Made by a program: the position numbers and the translations under genes
In this document: positions 25,195-33,552 of the stretch, piece after piece
Numbering within the stretch: position 1 is the first letter of the stretch
Layout: every line of letters begins with the position of its first letter
DNA from: Chloroflexota bacterium
GTDB lineage: Bacteria; Chloroflexota; Limnocylindria; Limnocylindrales; Limnocylindraceae
DNA length: 36,361 bases
Reading direction: 5' to 3'
NCBI GenBank assembly: GCA_026389555.1
Contig: JAPLHQ010000073.1
Coordinates: 1 to 36,361 of the forward strand
Notes under the pieces: generated by a model
What the model saw: only the letters and a program-made list of their open reading frames with translations
Databases searched by the model: none
Told to the model about the DNA's origin: nothing

Positions 25195-25944
25195 GTGGTG
25201 CTGATCGCGGCCATCACGGCCGCGGCGGCCCTCTACGGAACGATCGCGGGGCTCGGCGGGGGAATCATCATCGTGCCAGCGCTCCTTCTGACGGGAGTGG
25301 CGCTCTCAACCGCAACACCGTTGAGCCTCGCCGCCGTCTTCGTTGGCGCGATTGCTGGGCTCCTCCCCGCAGCACGGCGTCGCCTCATTGATCGCAGCGC
25401 GCTGCTGACGCTGGCGCCCGCAGCGTTTATCGGTTCAGCGCTCGGTGGCGTTGCGGCGCAGCGGCTCCCTGAGGAGCCGCTCCTCCTGGTCTTCGCTGTG
25501 ATCTCCGTGGCGGTAGCGCGCGACGCGCTTCTCCCTGATCGCCCGCTGGCGACGAAGCGAAGTGATCACCGGACGGGACAGCTCCTCCTTGGGGGAGGGG
25601 CGGGCGGCTTCTTTAGCGGCGCACTCGGCATTGGCGGCGGCGTCTTCGTTGTTCCGACCGCCCGCCGCTTTGGGCCGATGCGCATCGAGGCGGCAACCGC
25701 TACGAGCGTGGCGGTGATCGTTGGATCGAGTGCGATTGGCGTCCTCTCGAACTTGGCTACAGCGACGATGGCTGGCGCGGGGATCACTTCGTCTGAACTG
25801 CTCGCTGCAGGACTCGGCGCGGCTGCGGGGGGCTATGCGGGAGGGCGACTCAGCCCGCGCGTTCCCGAGCGAGCGCGCGCACTCTTGATCGCTACGGTCG
25901 CCGTGGCGGCGGCACTCGTTGCCTTGCTGCGCCTCGTCGCGTAG
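25195..25944 (+). CDS. TauE/SafE-family membrane permease
   Basis: TauE/SafE proteins are small permeases for sulfonates, sulfite or other organic anions. The 249-aa protein has about eight hydrophobic segments arranged as two repeats. Each repeat starts with a family glycine motif: TIAGLGGGIIIVPALLL (about 18-34) and GALGIGGGVFVVPTARR (about 142-158). The substrate cannot be told. The start is GTG 25195 (or the next GTG at 25198), 6 bp after rpsR, with no ribosome binding site other than what rpsR translation provides. It is probably co-transcribed with the ribosomal operon. Confidence 0.85.
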   Translation: MVLIAAITAAAALYGTIAGLGGGIIIVPALLLTGVALSTATPLSLAAVFVGAIAGLLPAARRRLIDRSALLTLAPAAFIGSALGGVAAQRLPEEPLLLVFAVISVAVARDALLPDRPLATKRSDHRTGQLLLGGGAGGFFSGALGIGGGVFVVPTARRFGPMRIEAATATSVAVIVGSSAIGVLSNLATATMAGAGITSSELLAAGLGAAAGGYAGGRLSPRVPERARALLIATVAVAAALVALLRLVA

Positions 25945-26002
25945 GCTGCTTCATAACGCGGCGCACCTGCCGCCAAGCACCCTGCGGGCATAGGAGGTAG
26001 AG

Positions 26003-26950
26003 ATGGCGAACGAGGCGAAGAACGCGATCGCATACTTCGAGGGTGGGTTCCGCCCGCTTGCGGACGCGAAGGTCAACGTCATGACGCACGCCTTCCTCTA
26101 CGGGACCGCAACCTTTGAGGGGATCCGCGCCTATTGGAATGCTGAGCAGGGCGAGCTCTACGCTCTCAAGCTGGACCAGCATCTAGAGCGTCTTCGCGCC
26201 TCCTGCAAGATCTTGATGATGGACCCGCTTCCAGAGGTTGCTGAGTTGCGGAAGATCATCGTTGAACTCCTCCAGAAGAACGGGTACAAGGAGGATGTCT
26301 ACGTTCGTCCGAGCGTCTACAAGAGCACCGAGGCGATCGGCGTACGCCTGCACGAACTTGCAAACAACTTCTACGTGATTGCCATCCCGTTTGGGAACTA
26401 TATCGATGTTGATAACGGCATCCGCTGCGCCACCGTGGCCACGCGTCGAACCACGGACCTTGCGATCCCGGCGCGGGCTAAGGTGGTGGGGAACTACGTG
26501 AATAGCGCCTTCTCCAAGAGCGAGGCGATGTTGAATGGCCACGACGAGGCGATCGTCCTCACGGAGGCTGGAAAGGTTTCCGAGGGCTCAGCAGAGAACC
26601 TCTTCCTCTTGCGTGGCGACACGCTGATCACCCCAGGCGCGAACGACGACATCCTCGAAGGGATCACGCGTGCTGCTGTGATTGAGATCGCCCGTGAGTT
26701 TGGGATCAAGGTTGTCGAGCGTTCAATTGACCGCAGTGAGCTCTACATCGGTGACGAGCTCTTCCTCTGTGGCACTGGGGCGCAGATCTCGCCGGTGATT
26801 GAGGTGGATCATCGCCCGATCGGGACTGGTGCGATTGGCCCAGTCACGAAGAGGATCCAGGAGCGGTACTTTGCGGCGGTTCAAGGTCGAGTCCCTGAGT
26901 ACGCCCACTGGCTCACTCCGATTTATGGAGCGGCAAAGAACCGATCGTAA
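26003..26950 (+). CDS. ilvE: Branched-chain amino acid aminotransferase
   Basis: This PLP enzyme performs the last step of leucine, isoleucine and valine synthesis by transferring an amino group from glutamate. The 315-aa fold type IV protein has HAFLYGTATFEGIRAY (about 31-46), VYVRPSVYKS (about 99-108), the PLP lysine at about 160 in ARAKVVGNYVNSAFSKSEA, and SEGSAENLFLLRG (about 193-205). Also present are EGITRAAVIEIA and DELFLCGTGAQISPV near the C terminus. A near-perfect Shine-Dalgarno AGGAGGT (25991-25997) precedes the ATG. A hairpin terminator follows before the convergent LCP gene. Confidence 0.96.
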   Translation: MANEAKNAIAYFEGGFRPLADAKVNVMTHAFLYGTATFEGIRAYWNAEQGELYALKLDQHLERLRASCKILMMDPLPEVAELRKIIVELLQKNGYKEDVYVRPSVYKSTEAIGVRLHELANNFYVIAIPFGNYIDVDNGIRCATVATRRTTDLAIPARAKVVGNYVNSAFSKSEAMLNGHDEAIVLTEAGKVSEGSAENLFLLRGDTLITPGANDDILEGITRAAVIEIAREFGIKVVERSIDRSELYIGDELFLCGTGAQISPVIEVDHRPIGTGAIGPVTKRIQERYFAAVQGRVPEYAHWLTPIYGAAKNRS

Positions 26951-26952
26951 CG

Positions 26953-26985
26953 AACGAGCGATCGCGTCGCTACTCGCCGCTCGTT
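26953..26985 (+). terminator. Hairpin between convergent ilvE and LCP genes
   Basis: AACGAGCG (26953-26960) and CGCTCGTT (26978-26985) are perfect 8-bp arms with a 17-base loop, starting 3 bp after the ilvE stop. On the + strand GTTATTC follows, a poor U-tract. Being symmetric it could act for both convergent genes. Confidence 0.5.
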
Positions 26986-27014
26986 GTTATTCGCCGCCTC
27001 GTTCTTATTCGCCG
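26980..27014. repeat. Direct repeat, 17 of 17 bases with one mismatch, period 18
   Basis: CTCGTTGTTATTCGCCG (26980-26996) and CTCGTTCTTATTCGCCG (26998-27014) differ at one base. The second copy contains the stop codon of the - strand LCP gene and its last codons. The first overlaps the right arm of the terminator hairpin. Confidence 0.85.
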
Positions 27015-28651
27015 ATCGATGAGAGGTCGGCGCCAGTAATCACTTCAATATCTACCGTGACGCTAGGATCGTCGATCTGAATGGCCTTGATCCCCATCGT
27101 CCGTTCGATGAGCGCGAGGGTCACTGGGATGCGGAGCGCTGCGCCGTTGTAGACGATTAGTCGAGTGCTCAGGAGTCCGATCTCCTCTGGCACGATGCCG
27201 AGCGGAGCTGACGCTTCGAGGCCGGCACGCACGAGTAGCGCGGCGAATGTTGCCGCCTCGCCTGGTCGGCCAGTTCCGTTGAGCACCCAGATGCGCGCCG
27301 CTTCGCGCAGGATCGCCTTCCCTTCTACTTCGTCCGGTGTGGGCTCTGCGGCGAATGCTGCGGCGATCGCGCTGCGGATCTTCTCAACATCTGGCGTGAG
27401 AGTGTAGCCACGCGCATCACTGCCAACCGTTTGGTAGGTGGGTGGGGTGAAGACGATGCTCTTGATGCTGGAGTTTTCAATGCGACCGAGGAGCTCTAGG
27501 AGTCGTGGCAAATCACTTTGCGGGAAGTCGCTCTTGATTGCGCCCTCTAGCGTGGTTGCAAGGCTCGGCAGGTTTGCGGTGATCGCCTGGACATCTGTCT
27601 GCGCTCTCACTGCGGCGATCACCTCTTGCTGGCGTTCCGCTCGGCCGAAGTCTGAACTGCCGTGTCGTGATCGTGCGAAGATCAGCGCCTCCTGCCCGTC
27701 CATTGTCCGCACGCCGACTGGCATTCTGACGCGGCGGAGATAGCCGACACCGGCAGGGTAGGTCTCATCTACAACTGGGTTGCGTGTGGTGATGCGCACG
27801 CCACCGAGCGTGTCAACGATCTCGCGGAAGCCGCTGAAGTTGACCATCACGGAGTAGTCAATGCGAATGCCATAGAGTTCGCCGAGTAGTTCGCGGAGGG
27901 CTGGTCCTGGACCGCTGGGGAAGGTGTCGGGGTTCCCCTTTGCAGAGCTGTAGTACGAGTTGATCTTGTTGCCATAGGTTGCACCGTAGAGTCCGCGCGC
28001 ATTCGCTGGGACTGGCACATCGACCGTGTCTCGCGGGATGCTGAACATGCTGACCGAGCCCTTCGTTGGGTCAACGCTTGCGACGATCAGGGTGTCGGTG
28101 TTGAAGCTGTTCTCTCCTTGTCGCTGGTCGACGCCGATGAGCAAGACGTTGAGTCGCTCCGTTCCATTCCAGCTGGGAGGCTCACTGCTGCCAGGCGTTG
28201 CGCCGTCATCGCCCGTTCCGCTGAAGATGCCGCCGACCAGGGCCGATGCGGTTGCAACGTAACCACCAGCGAGGAGGTGAATCCATAGGCTGACCGCGAG
28301 TGTGGTCGCGAGGCCAACACTAGAGAGGAGGAGTGGGCGCACTCCTGCGCCGCGCGTCAGTGCACTGCGCCATGCGTCAACGGCCGCCGCAACGCGCCAG
28401 GCTGCGGCGAGCAGGTTGAGGACCCCTGCAGCGCTCAGGCCGATCGGTGAGAGGAGGAGGCCGAGCAGACCGGCGGGGCCGTCTGCGGTGAAGAGGCCAC
28501 CAACCGCCGCGAGGAGGAGGAAGGGTGGGGCGAAGAGGGTGAGAGCGGCGCGCCAGCGGCGCTGATAGGCCTGGCCGAGCCCAGGGACGAGGGCGGAGAG
28601 GAGGGCGGCGGTGAAGGCGGAGAAGCGAGGGGAGACCGTCGTACTACTCAC
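27005..28651 (-). CDS. LytR-CpsA-Psr (LCP) family envelope protein with multi-span N terminus
   Basis: LCP enzymes attach undecaprenyl-linked glycopolymers to peptidoglycan or other acceptors outside the membrane. The N-terminal 150 residues hold about four hydrophobic segments (from LLSALVPGLGQAY). An LCP domain (about 167-310) follows with LLIGVDQRQ, FNTDTLIVASVD, MFSIPRDT and ARSRHGSSDFGRAERQQEV, the Arg/Asp residues that bind pyrophosphate. A LytR_C domain (about 450-535, IWVLNGTGRPGEAATFA) ends it. I prefer the GTG at 28651 (548 aa) because TATCGT lies six bases upstream; an ATG at 28702 would add 17 residues. It is the only - strand gene in the window. Confidence 0.9.
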   Translation of the reverse strand: MSSTTVSPRFSAFTAALLSALVPGLGQAYQRRWRAALTLFAPPFLLLAAVGGLFTADGPAGLLGLLLSPIGLSAAGVLNLLAAAWRVAAAVDAWRSALTRGAGVRPLLLSSVGLATTLAVSLWIHLLAGGYVATASALVGGIFSGTGDDGATPGSSEPPSWNGTERLNVLLIGVDQRQGENSFNTDTLIVASVDPTKGSVSMFSIPRDTVDVPVPANARGLYGATYGNKINSYYSSAKGNPDTFPSGPGPALRELLGELYGIRIDYSVMVNFSGFREIVDTLGGVRITTRNPVVDETYPAGVGYLRRVRMPVGVRTMDGQEALIFARSRHGSSDFGRAERQQEVIAAVRAQTDVQAITANLPSLATTLEGAIKSDFPQSDLPRLLELLGRIENSSIKSIVFTPPTYQTVGSDARGYTLTPDVEKIRSAIAAAFAAEPTPDEVEGKAILREAARIWVLNGTGRPGEAATFAALLVRAGLEASAPLGIVPEEIGLLSTRLIVYNGAALRIPVTLALIERTMGIKAIQIDDPSVTVDIEVITGADLSSIGE

Positions 28652-28657
28652 ACCAGC

Positions 28658-28663
28658 ACGATA
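28658..28663 (-). promoter_or_regulatory. -10 element for the LCP gene, probable leaderless GTG start
   Basis: On the - strand GC-TATCGT is followed by six bases (GCTGGT) and GTG 28651. The same hexamer precedes the tRNA-Leu genes. No ribosome binding site or clear -35 is seen. If used, transcription begins at the GTG, which would exclude the upstream ATG as start. Confidence 0.45.
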
Positions 28664-28695
28664 GCGCCTCGACGGGGGAAGAGTCGCCGCTCCGT

Positions 28696-28724
28696 TTGCC
28701 ATGCAGGGACGCGCGTGGCACGCT
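28696..28724 (+). promoter_or_regulatory. Promoter for ileS, probable leaderless start
   Basis: TTGCCA (28696-28701), a 17-bp spacer and CACGCT (28719-28724, preceded by TGG as an extended -10) sit seven bases before the ileS ATG at 28732. The -35 matches the consensus at five of six positions. No Shine-Dalgarno is present (CCGTAGC). Confidence 0.55.
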
Positions 28725-28731
28725 CCGTAGC

Positions 28732-31700
28732 ATGTTCAACCCTGTGGATGCCCGTCCAGATCTCATCAGCATTGAGCACGAGGCGCTCCGTCGCTGGCGG
28801 GAGGAGGGCGTCTTTGAGCGTCTGCGCGCACAGACGACGGGGGGTCCGGCCTGGTCGTTCCTTGACGGTCCAATCACCGCGAACAATCCGATGGGAGTCC
28901 ACCACGCCTGGGGGCGTACGTACAAGGATCTCTTTCAGCGTTTTCGTGCCTCACTCGGCCACGAGTTGCGCTGGCAACAGGGATTCGATTGTCAGGGACT
29001 CTGGGTTGAGGTGAACGTTGAGCGCGAGCTCGGCTACACATCCAAGCGTCAGATTGAGGAGCAGGGACTCGCCGAATTCATCAGCCTCTGCAAGCAGCGC
29101 GTCCTCACCTACGCAGCGCGGCAGACGGAGCAGTCGATTCGACTCGGCATGTGGATGGACTGGAACGATCCAGCGGACCTGCTGAAGTTGCGCGACGCGC
29201 TCGCAAAGGATCCGGCAACGCCGGTCACGATTAACGGTGCGAACGGACCAGTGAGTGGTCCGGCAGAGCAGCTGATCGGACGGCTCGGCACGCCAGAGGT
29301 TGGCGGATCGTACTTCACCTTCTCTGATGAGAATAACGATCTGATCTGGACCTTCCTTGCGAAGTGCCATGAGCGTGGCTGGCTCTACAAGGGGAGCGAC
29401 AGCATGCCCTGGTGCGCCCGTTGCGGCACCGGTATCAGCCAGCACGAGATGACTGAGGGATATGCGGATCGTGAAGACCAGTCGCTCTACTTCGGCCTGT
29501 CACTTGTGGATCGTCCAGGCGAGGAGCTCATCGCATGGACCACCACGCCGTGGACCGTTGCGGCGAATGTTGCCGCCGCAGTCCAGCCCACGCTCGACTA
29601 CGAACTGGTGGAGTTTGACGGCCGCAAGCTTTGGATCGGCGCTTCGCGCCGCGCCGCAGCACTCGGCGGCGGCGCTCCGCGCGCGAAGCTGCTTGAGACA
29701 CGGAAGGGATCAGAACTGATCGGTTGGAAGTACCGTGCGCCGTTTGACGCGCTCCCAGCGGTGAGTGAGGCGCTCGGCCCAGACGGAGCGGCACACCGCG
29801 TGATCGCATGGGACGAGGTTGGCTCTGAAGAGGGAACCTGCATCGTGCACATTGCGCCTGGATGCGGGAGTGACGACCATAAGCTCGGCGTTGCTGAAGG
29901 GCTCCCCGCGATCGCACCGATCGATGAATCTGGTGTCTACCTTGACGGCTTTGGCAACCTGAGTGGTCGCGAGTGGCATGAGGTGACAGAGGACGTCTTC
30001 ACGCACCTCACCGCCGCAAAGAGCCTGCTGCGCCGCGAGAAGATCACACACCGCTACCCGCACTGCTGGCGCTGCGCAACGCCGCTCGTCTTTCGGCTCG
30101 TTGATGAGTGGTTCATCAGCATGGGGCCGCTCTACGAGAAGCCACGCGATCAGTTGACCAAGGCGGAGATTGAGGCGAGCCTGAGATACCAGATCATGGC
30201 GGTGGTGGATCGCATCACCTGGCTTCCAGAGTTTGGTTACGAGCGCGAGCTCGACTGGCTACGCAACATGAGCGACTGGATGATCTCAAAGAAGCGCTAC
30301 TGGGGCCTCGCACTTCCAATCTACGAATGCACCGCGTGCGGCAAGGTGGAGGTGCTGAGCTCACGGAAGGATCTCGAAGACCGCGCAACCGCTGGTGCGG
30401 CGGCGCTTGAAGGGCACACGGCACACCGTCCATACATTGATGAGGTACAGATCGACTGTAGTGGATGCGGCGCCAAGGTGACGCGCGTTCCTGACGTTGG
30501 GAATCCGTGGCTTGATGCGGGGATCGTCTCCTTCTCCACGATGCGCTACCGAGAGGATCCTGAGTACTGGAAGCGCTGGTTCCCTGCCGACTTCATCACG
30601 GAGAGCTTCCCTGGTCAGTTCCGTAACTGGTTCTATTCGCTCCTCGCCATGTCCACGGTGATGGCCTCCAGTGAGCCAACAAAGACGGTCTTCGGCTACG
30701 GCCTTGTGGTTGGTGCCGATGGGCGAGCGATGCATAAGAGCTGGGGGAATTCGATCGAGTTTGATGAGGCGGCGGACCGCATGGGGGCCGACGTGATGCG
30801 CTGGCTCTTTGTTGGCTCACGGCCAGAGGAGAACGTGCACTTCGGTTGGGAGGCGGCGGATGAGACGCGCCGCCGGCTCCTCGTCCTCTGGAACGTGTAC
30901 GCCTTCCTGGTTGGGCAGGCCGCCTCCGCCGGCTGGACGCCGAAGGGGAGCGGCGCAACGGCGAAGGGTCGAAGCGTGATGGACCGCTGGATCCTCAGTC
31001 GCTCAGCGGAGCTCGCCGCCTCAGCTGAGCGCTCGTTCACCGCCTATGACGCCTACAGCGCGGTGCGGCGCCTTGAGCAGGGGATTGATGAGATTTCAAC
31101 CTGGTATCTCCGCCGCACCCGTGAGCGGTTCGCCCCCGATGCACCGGCTAAAGATCGTGATGCCGCATTTGACACGCTGCACCAGGCGCTGCTGACACTG
31201 CTACGTGTCGCCGCCCCAATCGCGCCATTCCTTACGGACGCGATCTACCGCAACCTTGCGAGTGCAGGACTCGCCGATTCGACGGGCACCTCGCAGGTGG
31301 TTGGTGGCGCTGAGCGTCCGCTCGCTGCGGCGATTCGCGCGGGGGAGGCGCCAGGGAGCATTCATCTGCTGCACTGGCCGACCGCTGAGAGCGTTCCGTG
31401 GCGTGATGAGGCGCTGGAAGCGTCAATGGATCGCATCATCCGTGCCGCAGAACTCGGTCGCTCAGTTCGCAGTTTAGCGAACATTCGCACACGTCAGCCG
31501 CTCGCTCGGGCGCGTGTCGTCCTTGGCGTCAGCGGTAGCGACGAGGCCGAACTTCGCGAGATCTTGGCTGACGAACTCAACGTGAAGAGTGTCGAGGCGG
31601 TTGGCGATGCGTCAGGACTCTTTGAACGCCGCGTCAAGGTGCTCCTGCCGAAGGTGGGGAAGCGGCTCGGAGGATCCACTCAGGCGGTGATGCAGGCGGC

Positions 31701-32133
31701 ACGCGACGGTGCCGTAGAGTTCCTCGCCAGCGGTGCGGTGCGGATTGCTGGCGTTGACCTTGCCGCCGATGAGATTGAGGTGCAGGCGGTGCCGCGTGAG
31801 GGGCAGCATGTCGCTGAGGATGACGGACTCGTCGTGGAGCTAGACACGGCGCTCACTCCTGAACTGATCAGCGAGGGCGACGCGCGCGAGCTGATGCGCG
31901 CCGTGCAGGATCTGCGGAAACTGGCTGGCCTTCGGCGTGAGGATCGCATCGAGCTGCAGGCTACTGGCGCGAAGGCTCCACTCGCGACGCACTTAGCGGC
32001 AATTGCCGCCGCTGTTGGTGCCCAGAACATTCAAGAAGTTGACCGCGACCCAGTTGGAGAAGAGTGGCATCGCGGAAGCGTCCCGCTCTCGGCGGGTGAG
32101 GCCACGCTCGCCATCCGACGTGTCACCGAATGA
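28732..32133 (+). CDS. ileS: Isoleucine--tRNA ligase, atypical signature type
   Basis: Class I synthetase that charges tRNA-Ile and edits misactivated valine. In the 1133-aa protein the first signature is ANNPMGVHHAWGRTYKD (HIGH reads HHAWG) and the second is DGRAMHKSWGNS (KMSKS reads MHKSW). The editing domain has AWTTTPWTVAANV, as in IleRS rather than ValRS or LeuRS. WRCATPLVFRLVDEWF, DWMISKKRYWGLALP and zinc-type CxxC pairs follow, and the long C-terminal region resembles the eukaryote-like IleRS2 type. About 45 extra residues precede the DENNDLIWTFLAKCHERGW helix. The start is ATG 28732; the upstream in-frame ATG at 28696 overlaps the promoter. The stop overlaps lspA (ATGA). Confidence 0.9.
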   Translation: MFNPVDARPDLISIEHEALRRWREEGVFERLRAQTTGGPAWSFLDGPITANNPMGVHHAWGRTYKDLFQRFRASLGHELRWQQGFDCQGLWVEVNVERELGYTSKRQIEEQGLAEFISLCKQRVLTYAARQTEQSIRLGMWMDWNDPADLLKLRDALAKDPATPVTINGANGPVSGPAEQLIGRLGTPEVGGSYFTFSDENNDLIWTFLAKCHERGWLYKGSDSMPWCARCGTGISQHEMTEGYADREDQSLYFGLSLVDRPGEELIAWTTTPWTVAANVAAAVQPTLDYELVEFDGRKLWIGASRRAAALGGGAPRAKLLETRKGSELIGWKYRAPFDALPAVSEALGPDGAAHRVIAWDEVGSEEGTCIVHIAPGCGSDDHKLGVAEGLPAIAPIDESGVYLDGFGNLSGREWHEVTEDVFTHLTAAKSLLRREKITHRYPHCWRCATPLVFRLVDEWFISMGPLYEKPRDQLTKAEIEASLRYQIMAVVDRITWLPEFGYERELDWLRNMSDWMISKKRYWGLALPIYECTACGKVEVLSSRKDLEDRATAGAAALEGHTAHRPYIDEVQIDCSGCGAKVTRVPDVGNPWLDAGIVSFSTMRYREDPEYWKRWFPADFITESFPGQFRNWFYSLLAMSTVMASSEPTKTVFGYGLVVGADGRAMHKSWGNSIEFDEAADRMGADVMRWLFVGSRPEENVHFGWEAADETRRRLLVLWNVYAFLVGQAASAGWTPKGSGATAKGRSVMDRWILSRSAELAASAERSFTAYDAYSAVRRLEQGIDEISTWYLRRTRERFAPDAPAKDRDAAFDTLHQALLTLLRVAAPIAPFLTDAIYRNLASAGLADSTGTSQVVGGAERPLAAAIRAGEAPGSIHLLHWPTAESVPWRDEALEASMDRIIRAAELGRSVRSLANIRTRQPLARARVVLGVSGSDEAELREILADELNVKSVEAVGDASGLFERRVKVLLPKVGKRLGGSTQAVMQAARDGAVEFLASGAVRIAGVDLAADEIEVQAVPREGQHVAEDDGLVVELDTALTPELISEGDARELMRAVQDLRKLAGLRREDRIELQATGAKAPLATHLAAIAAAVGAQNIQEVDRDPVGEEWHRGSVPLSAGEATLAIRRVTE

Positions 32134-32615
32134 GACGGGCAGCCTTCGGAGTCACTGCGCTCACGGTTCTCGTTGTTGATCGAATCAGCAAAGAGTGGGT
32201 GGCGAGCCTGCTGACTACAGGTACGCCGATTGAACTGGTGGGCAGCTCAGTGCGCCTGATTCGGAGTGAGAATCGAGGGGGTCTCTTTGGGCTCTTTCAG
32301 GGGAGCGCGCCACTCCTTGCCCTCTTGAGTATCGGCGTGATTCTTTTGCTCGCCCTTCTTCACGAACGTGAAGGTGTGAGCCGCCCATCGCTCTTGACGC
32401 TGACAACAGGTCTCCTCGTTGGCGGTGCGATCGGCAATCTTTTTGATCGGCTCGTGAACGGGTTCGTGTTTGACTTTATTGATCTTGGCCTAGGCGCTAC
32501 ACGATTCTGGACCTTCAACGTTGCCGATATGGCGATCTCGCTCGGCATCCTGCTCTTGCTCGTTCAAACGCTCTTTGCTGGACGCTCAAGGCCCCCGGCG
32601 TCGCACCATGAGTGA
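32130..32615 (+). CDS. lspA: Lipoprotein signal peptidase (signal peptidase II)
   Basis: LspA removes the signal peptide from diacylated prolipoproteins in the membrane. The 161-aa protein has four membrane segments and the catalytic aspartates Asp106 (GGAIGNLFDR) and Asp133 (FNVADMAIS). SENRGGLFGLF corresponds to the conserved NxGxxFG and VFDFIDLG to the third motif. It follows ileS with ATGA overlap, and its own end overlaps the start of the pseudouridine synthase gene by 8 bp; the ileS-lspA-rluD order is widespread. Lipoproteins are therefore expected, although neither secreted candidate in this window has a lipobox. Confidence 0.96.
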   Translation: MRRAAFGVTALTVLVVDRISKEWVASLLTTGTPIELVGSSVRLIRSENRGGLFGLFQGSAPLLALLSIGVILLLALLHEREGVSRPSLLTLTTGLLVGGAIGNLFDRLVNGFVFDFIDLGLGATRFWTFNVADMAISLGILLLLVQTLFAGRSRPPASHHE

Positions 32616-33552
32616 TCCGCGCGAGATTGACCTGCCGATCCCACCTGAGGCGGCGCGTCAACGCGTCGATCGCTTTGTTGCCGATCGTTGTGGTCTCTCC
32701 CGTTCGTTTGTGCAGCGACTGATTAGTGAAGGTCGACTGACGATGAATGGTCTTGTGGTGCGTGCCAGCAGCACGCTCGTCCCGGGTGGCACGCTGCATC
32801 TCTCCATTCCACCAATCGCAGATGCAGAGCTACTGGCTGAGGCGATTCCGATCAGCGTGGTCTATGAAGATGAAGACATCCTGGTGGTGGACAAGCCGGC
32901 CGGCCTTGTGGTGCATCCGGCGCCTGGCCATGCGACGGGGACACTCGTGAACGCCCTACTGCACCACGTGGAAGATCTTCCTGGCATCGCTGGTGTGGCA
33001 CGTCCTGGCCTTGTGCATCGGCTCGACAAGGACACCTCTGGGCTCCTGGTTGTTGCGAAGGGTGACCTCGCACAATCGAGCCTGATGGCGCAGCTCAAGG
33101 CGCGCCGCGTCAAGAAGACGTACATCACACTGGTGCAGGGCCCCGTTGCCGCCGAGGTTGGGCGCATTGAGGCACCAATTGGACGCGACCCTTCAGAGCG
33201 GAAGCGGATGGCGGTCGTTGCTGGTGGTCGCGCCTCAACGACCGGGTATCGCGTGAAGGAGCGCTTTGCCGGCTGGACGCTGCTTGAGGTTGATCTCATC
33301 ACTGGGCGAACCCATCAGATTCGTGTTCACTTAACGGAGATTGGGCATCCGATTGCTGGCGACCCCACCTACGGCAACGGGACGAGTCGGCGCGGCCCTG
33401 AGGGGACGACGCGCCTCTTCCTGCACGCCTGGAGGATCGCCTTCACGCATCCACGCGATGGGCGGCTGATGCGCTTAGAGGCGCCGCTGCCAGCCGATCT
33501 GCAACTCCCACTTGATACGCTACGGTTGCACGGAGAGAGATCGGAGGGCTGA
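32608..33552 (+). CDS. rluD: Ribosomal large subunit pseudouridine synthase, RluD type
   Basis: RluA/RluD-family enzymes isomerise uridines in 23S rRNA. The 314-aa protein has an N-terminal S4 RNA-binding domain (about 20-75, RVDRFVADRCGLSRSFVQ), then the catalytic domain with HRLDKDTSGLLVVAK, where Asp140 is the catalytic residue, and GRTHQIRVHLTEIGHPIAGDPTYG (about 231-254). The start ATG 32608 overlaps the lspA stop by 8 bp; an in-frame ATG at 32521 is internal to lspA and gives an unrelated sequence. The exact target position in rRNA is inferred from the family. The stop shares a base with the gmk ATG (TGATG). Confidence 0.92.
   Translation: MSDPREIDLPIPPEAARQRVDRFVADRCGLSRSFVQRLISEGRLTMNGLVVRASSTLVPGGTLHLSIPPIADAELLAEAIPISVVYEDEDILVVDKPAGLVVHPAPGHATGTLVNALLHHVEDLPGIAGVARPGLVHRLDKDTSGLLVVAKGDLAQSSLMAQLKARRVKKTYITLVQGPVAAEVGRIEAPIGRDPSERKRMAVVAGGRASTTGYRVKERFAGWTLLEVDLITGRTHQIRVHLTEIGHPIAGDPTYGNGTSRRGPEGTTRLFLHAWRIAFTHPRDGRLMRLEAPLPADLQLPLDTLRLHGERSEG

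Noticed and set aside
28702-28702. ATG at 28702 as start of the LCP gene
   Set aside because: It lies upstream of the best -10 element and adds 17 residues that do not look like a family N terminus. The GTG at 28651 is preferred, but the ATG cannot be excluded.
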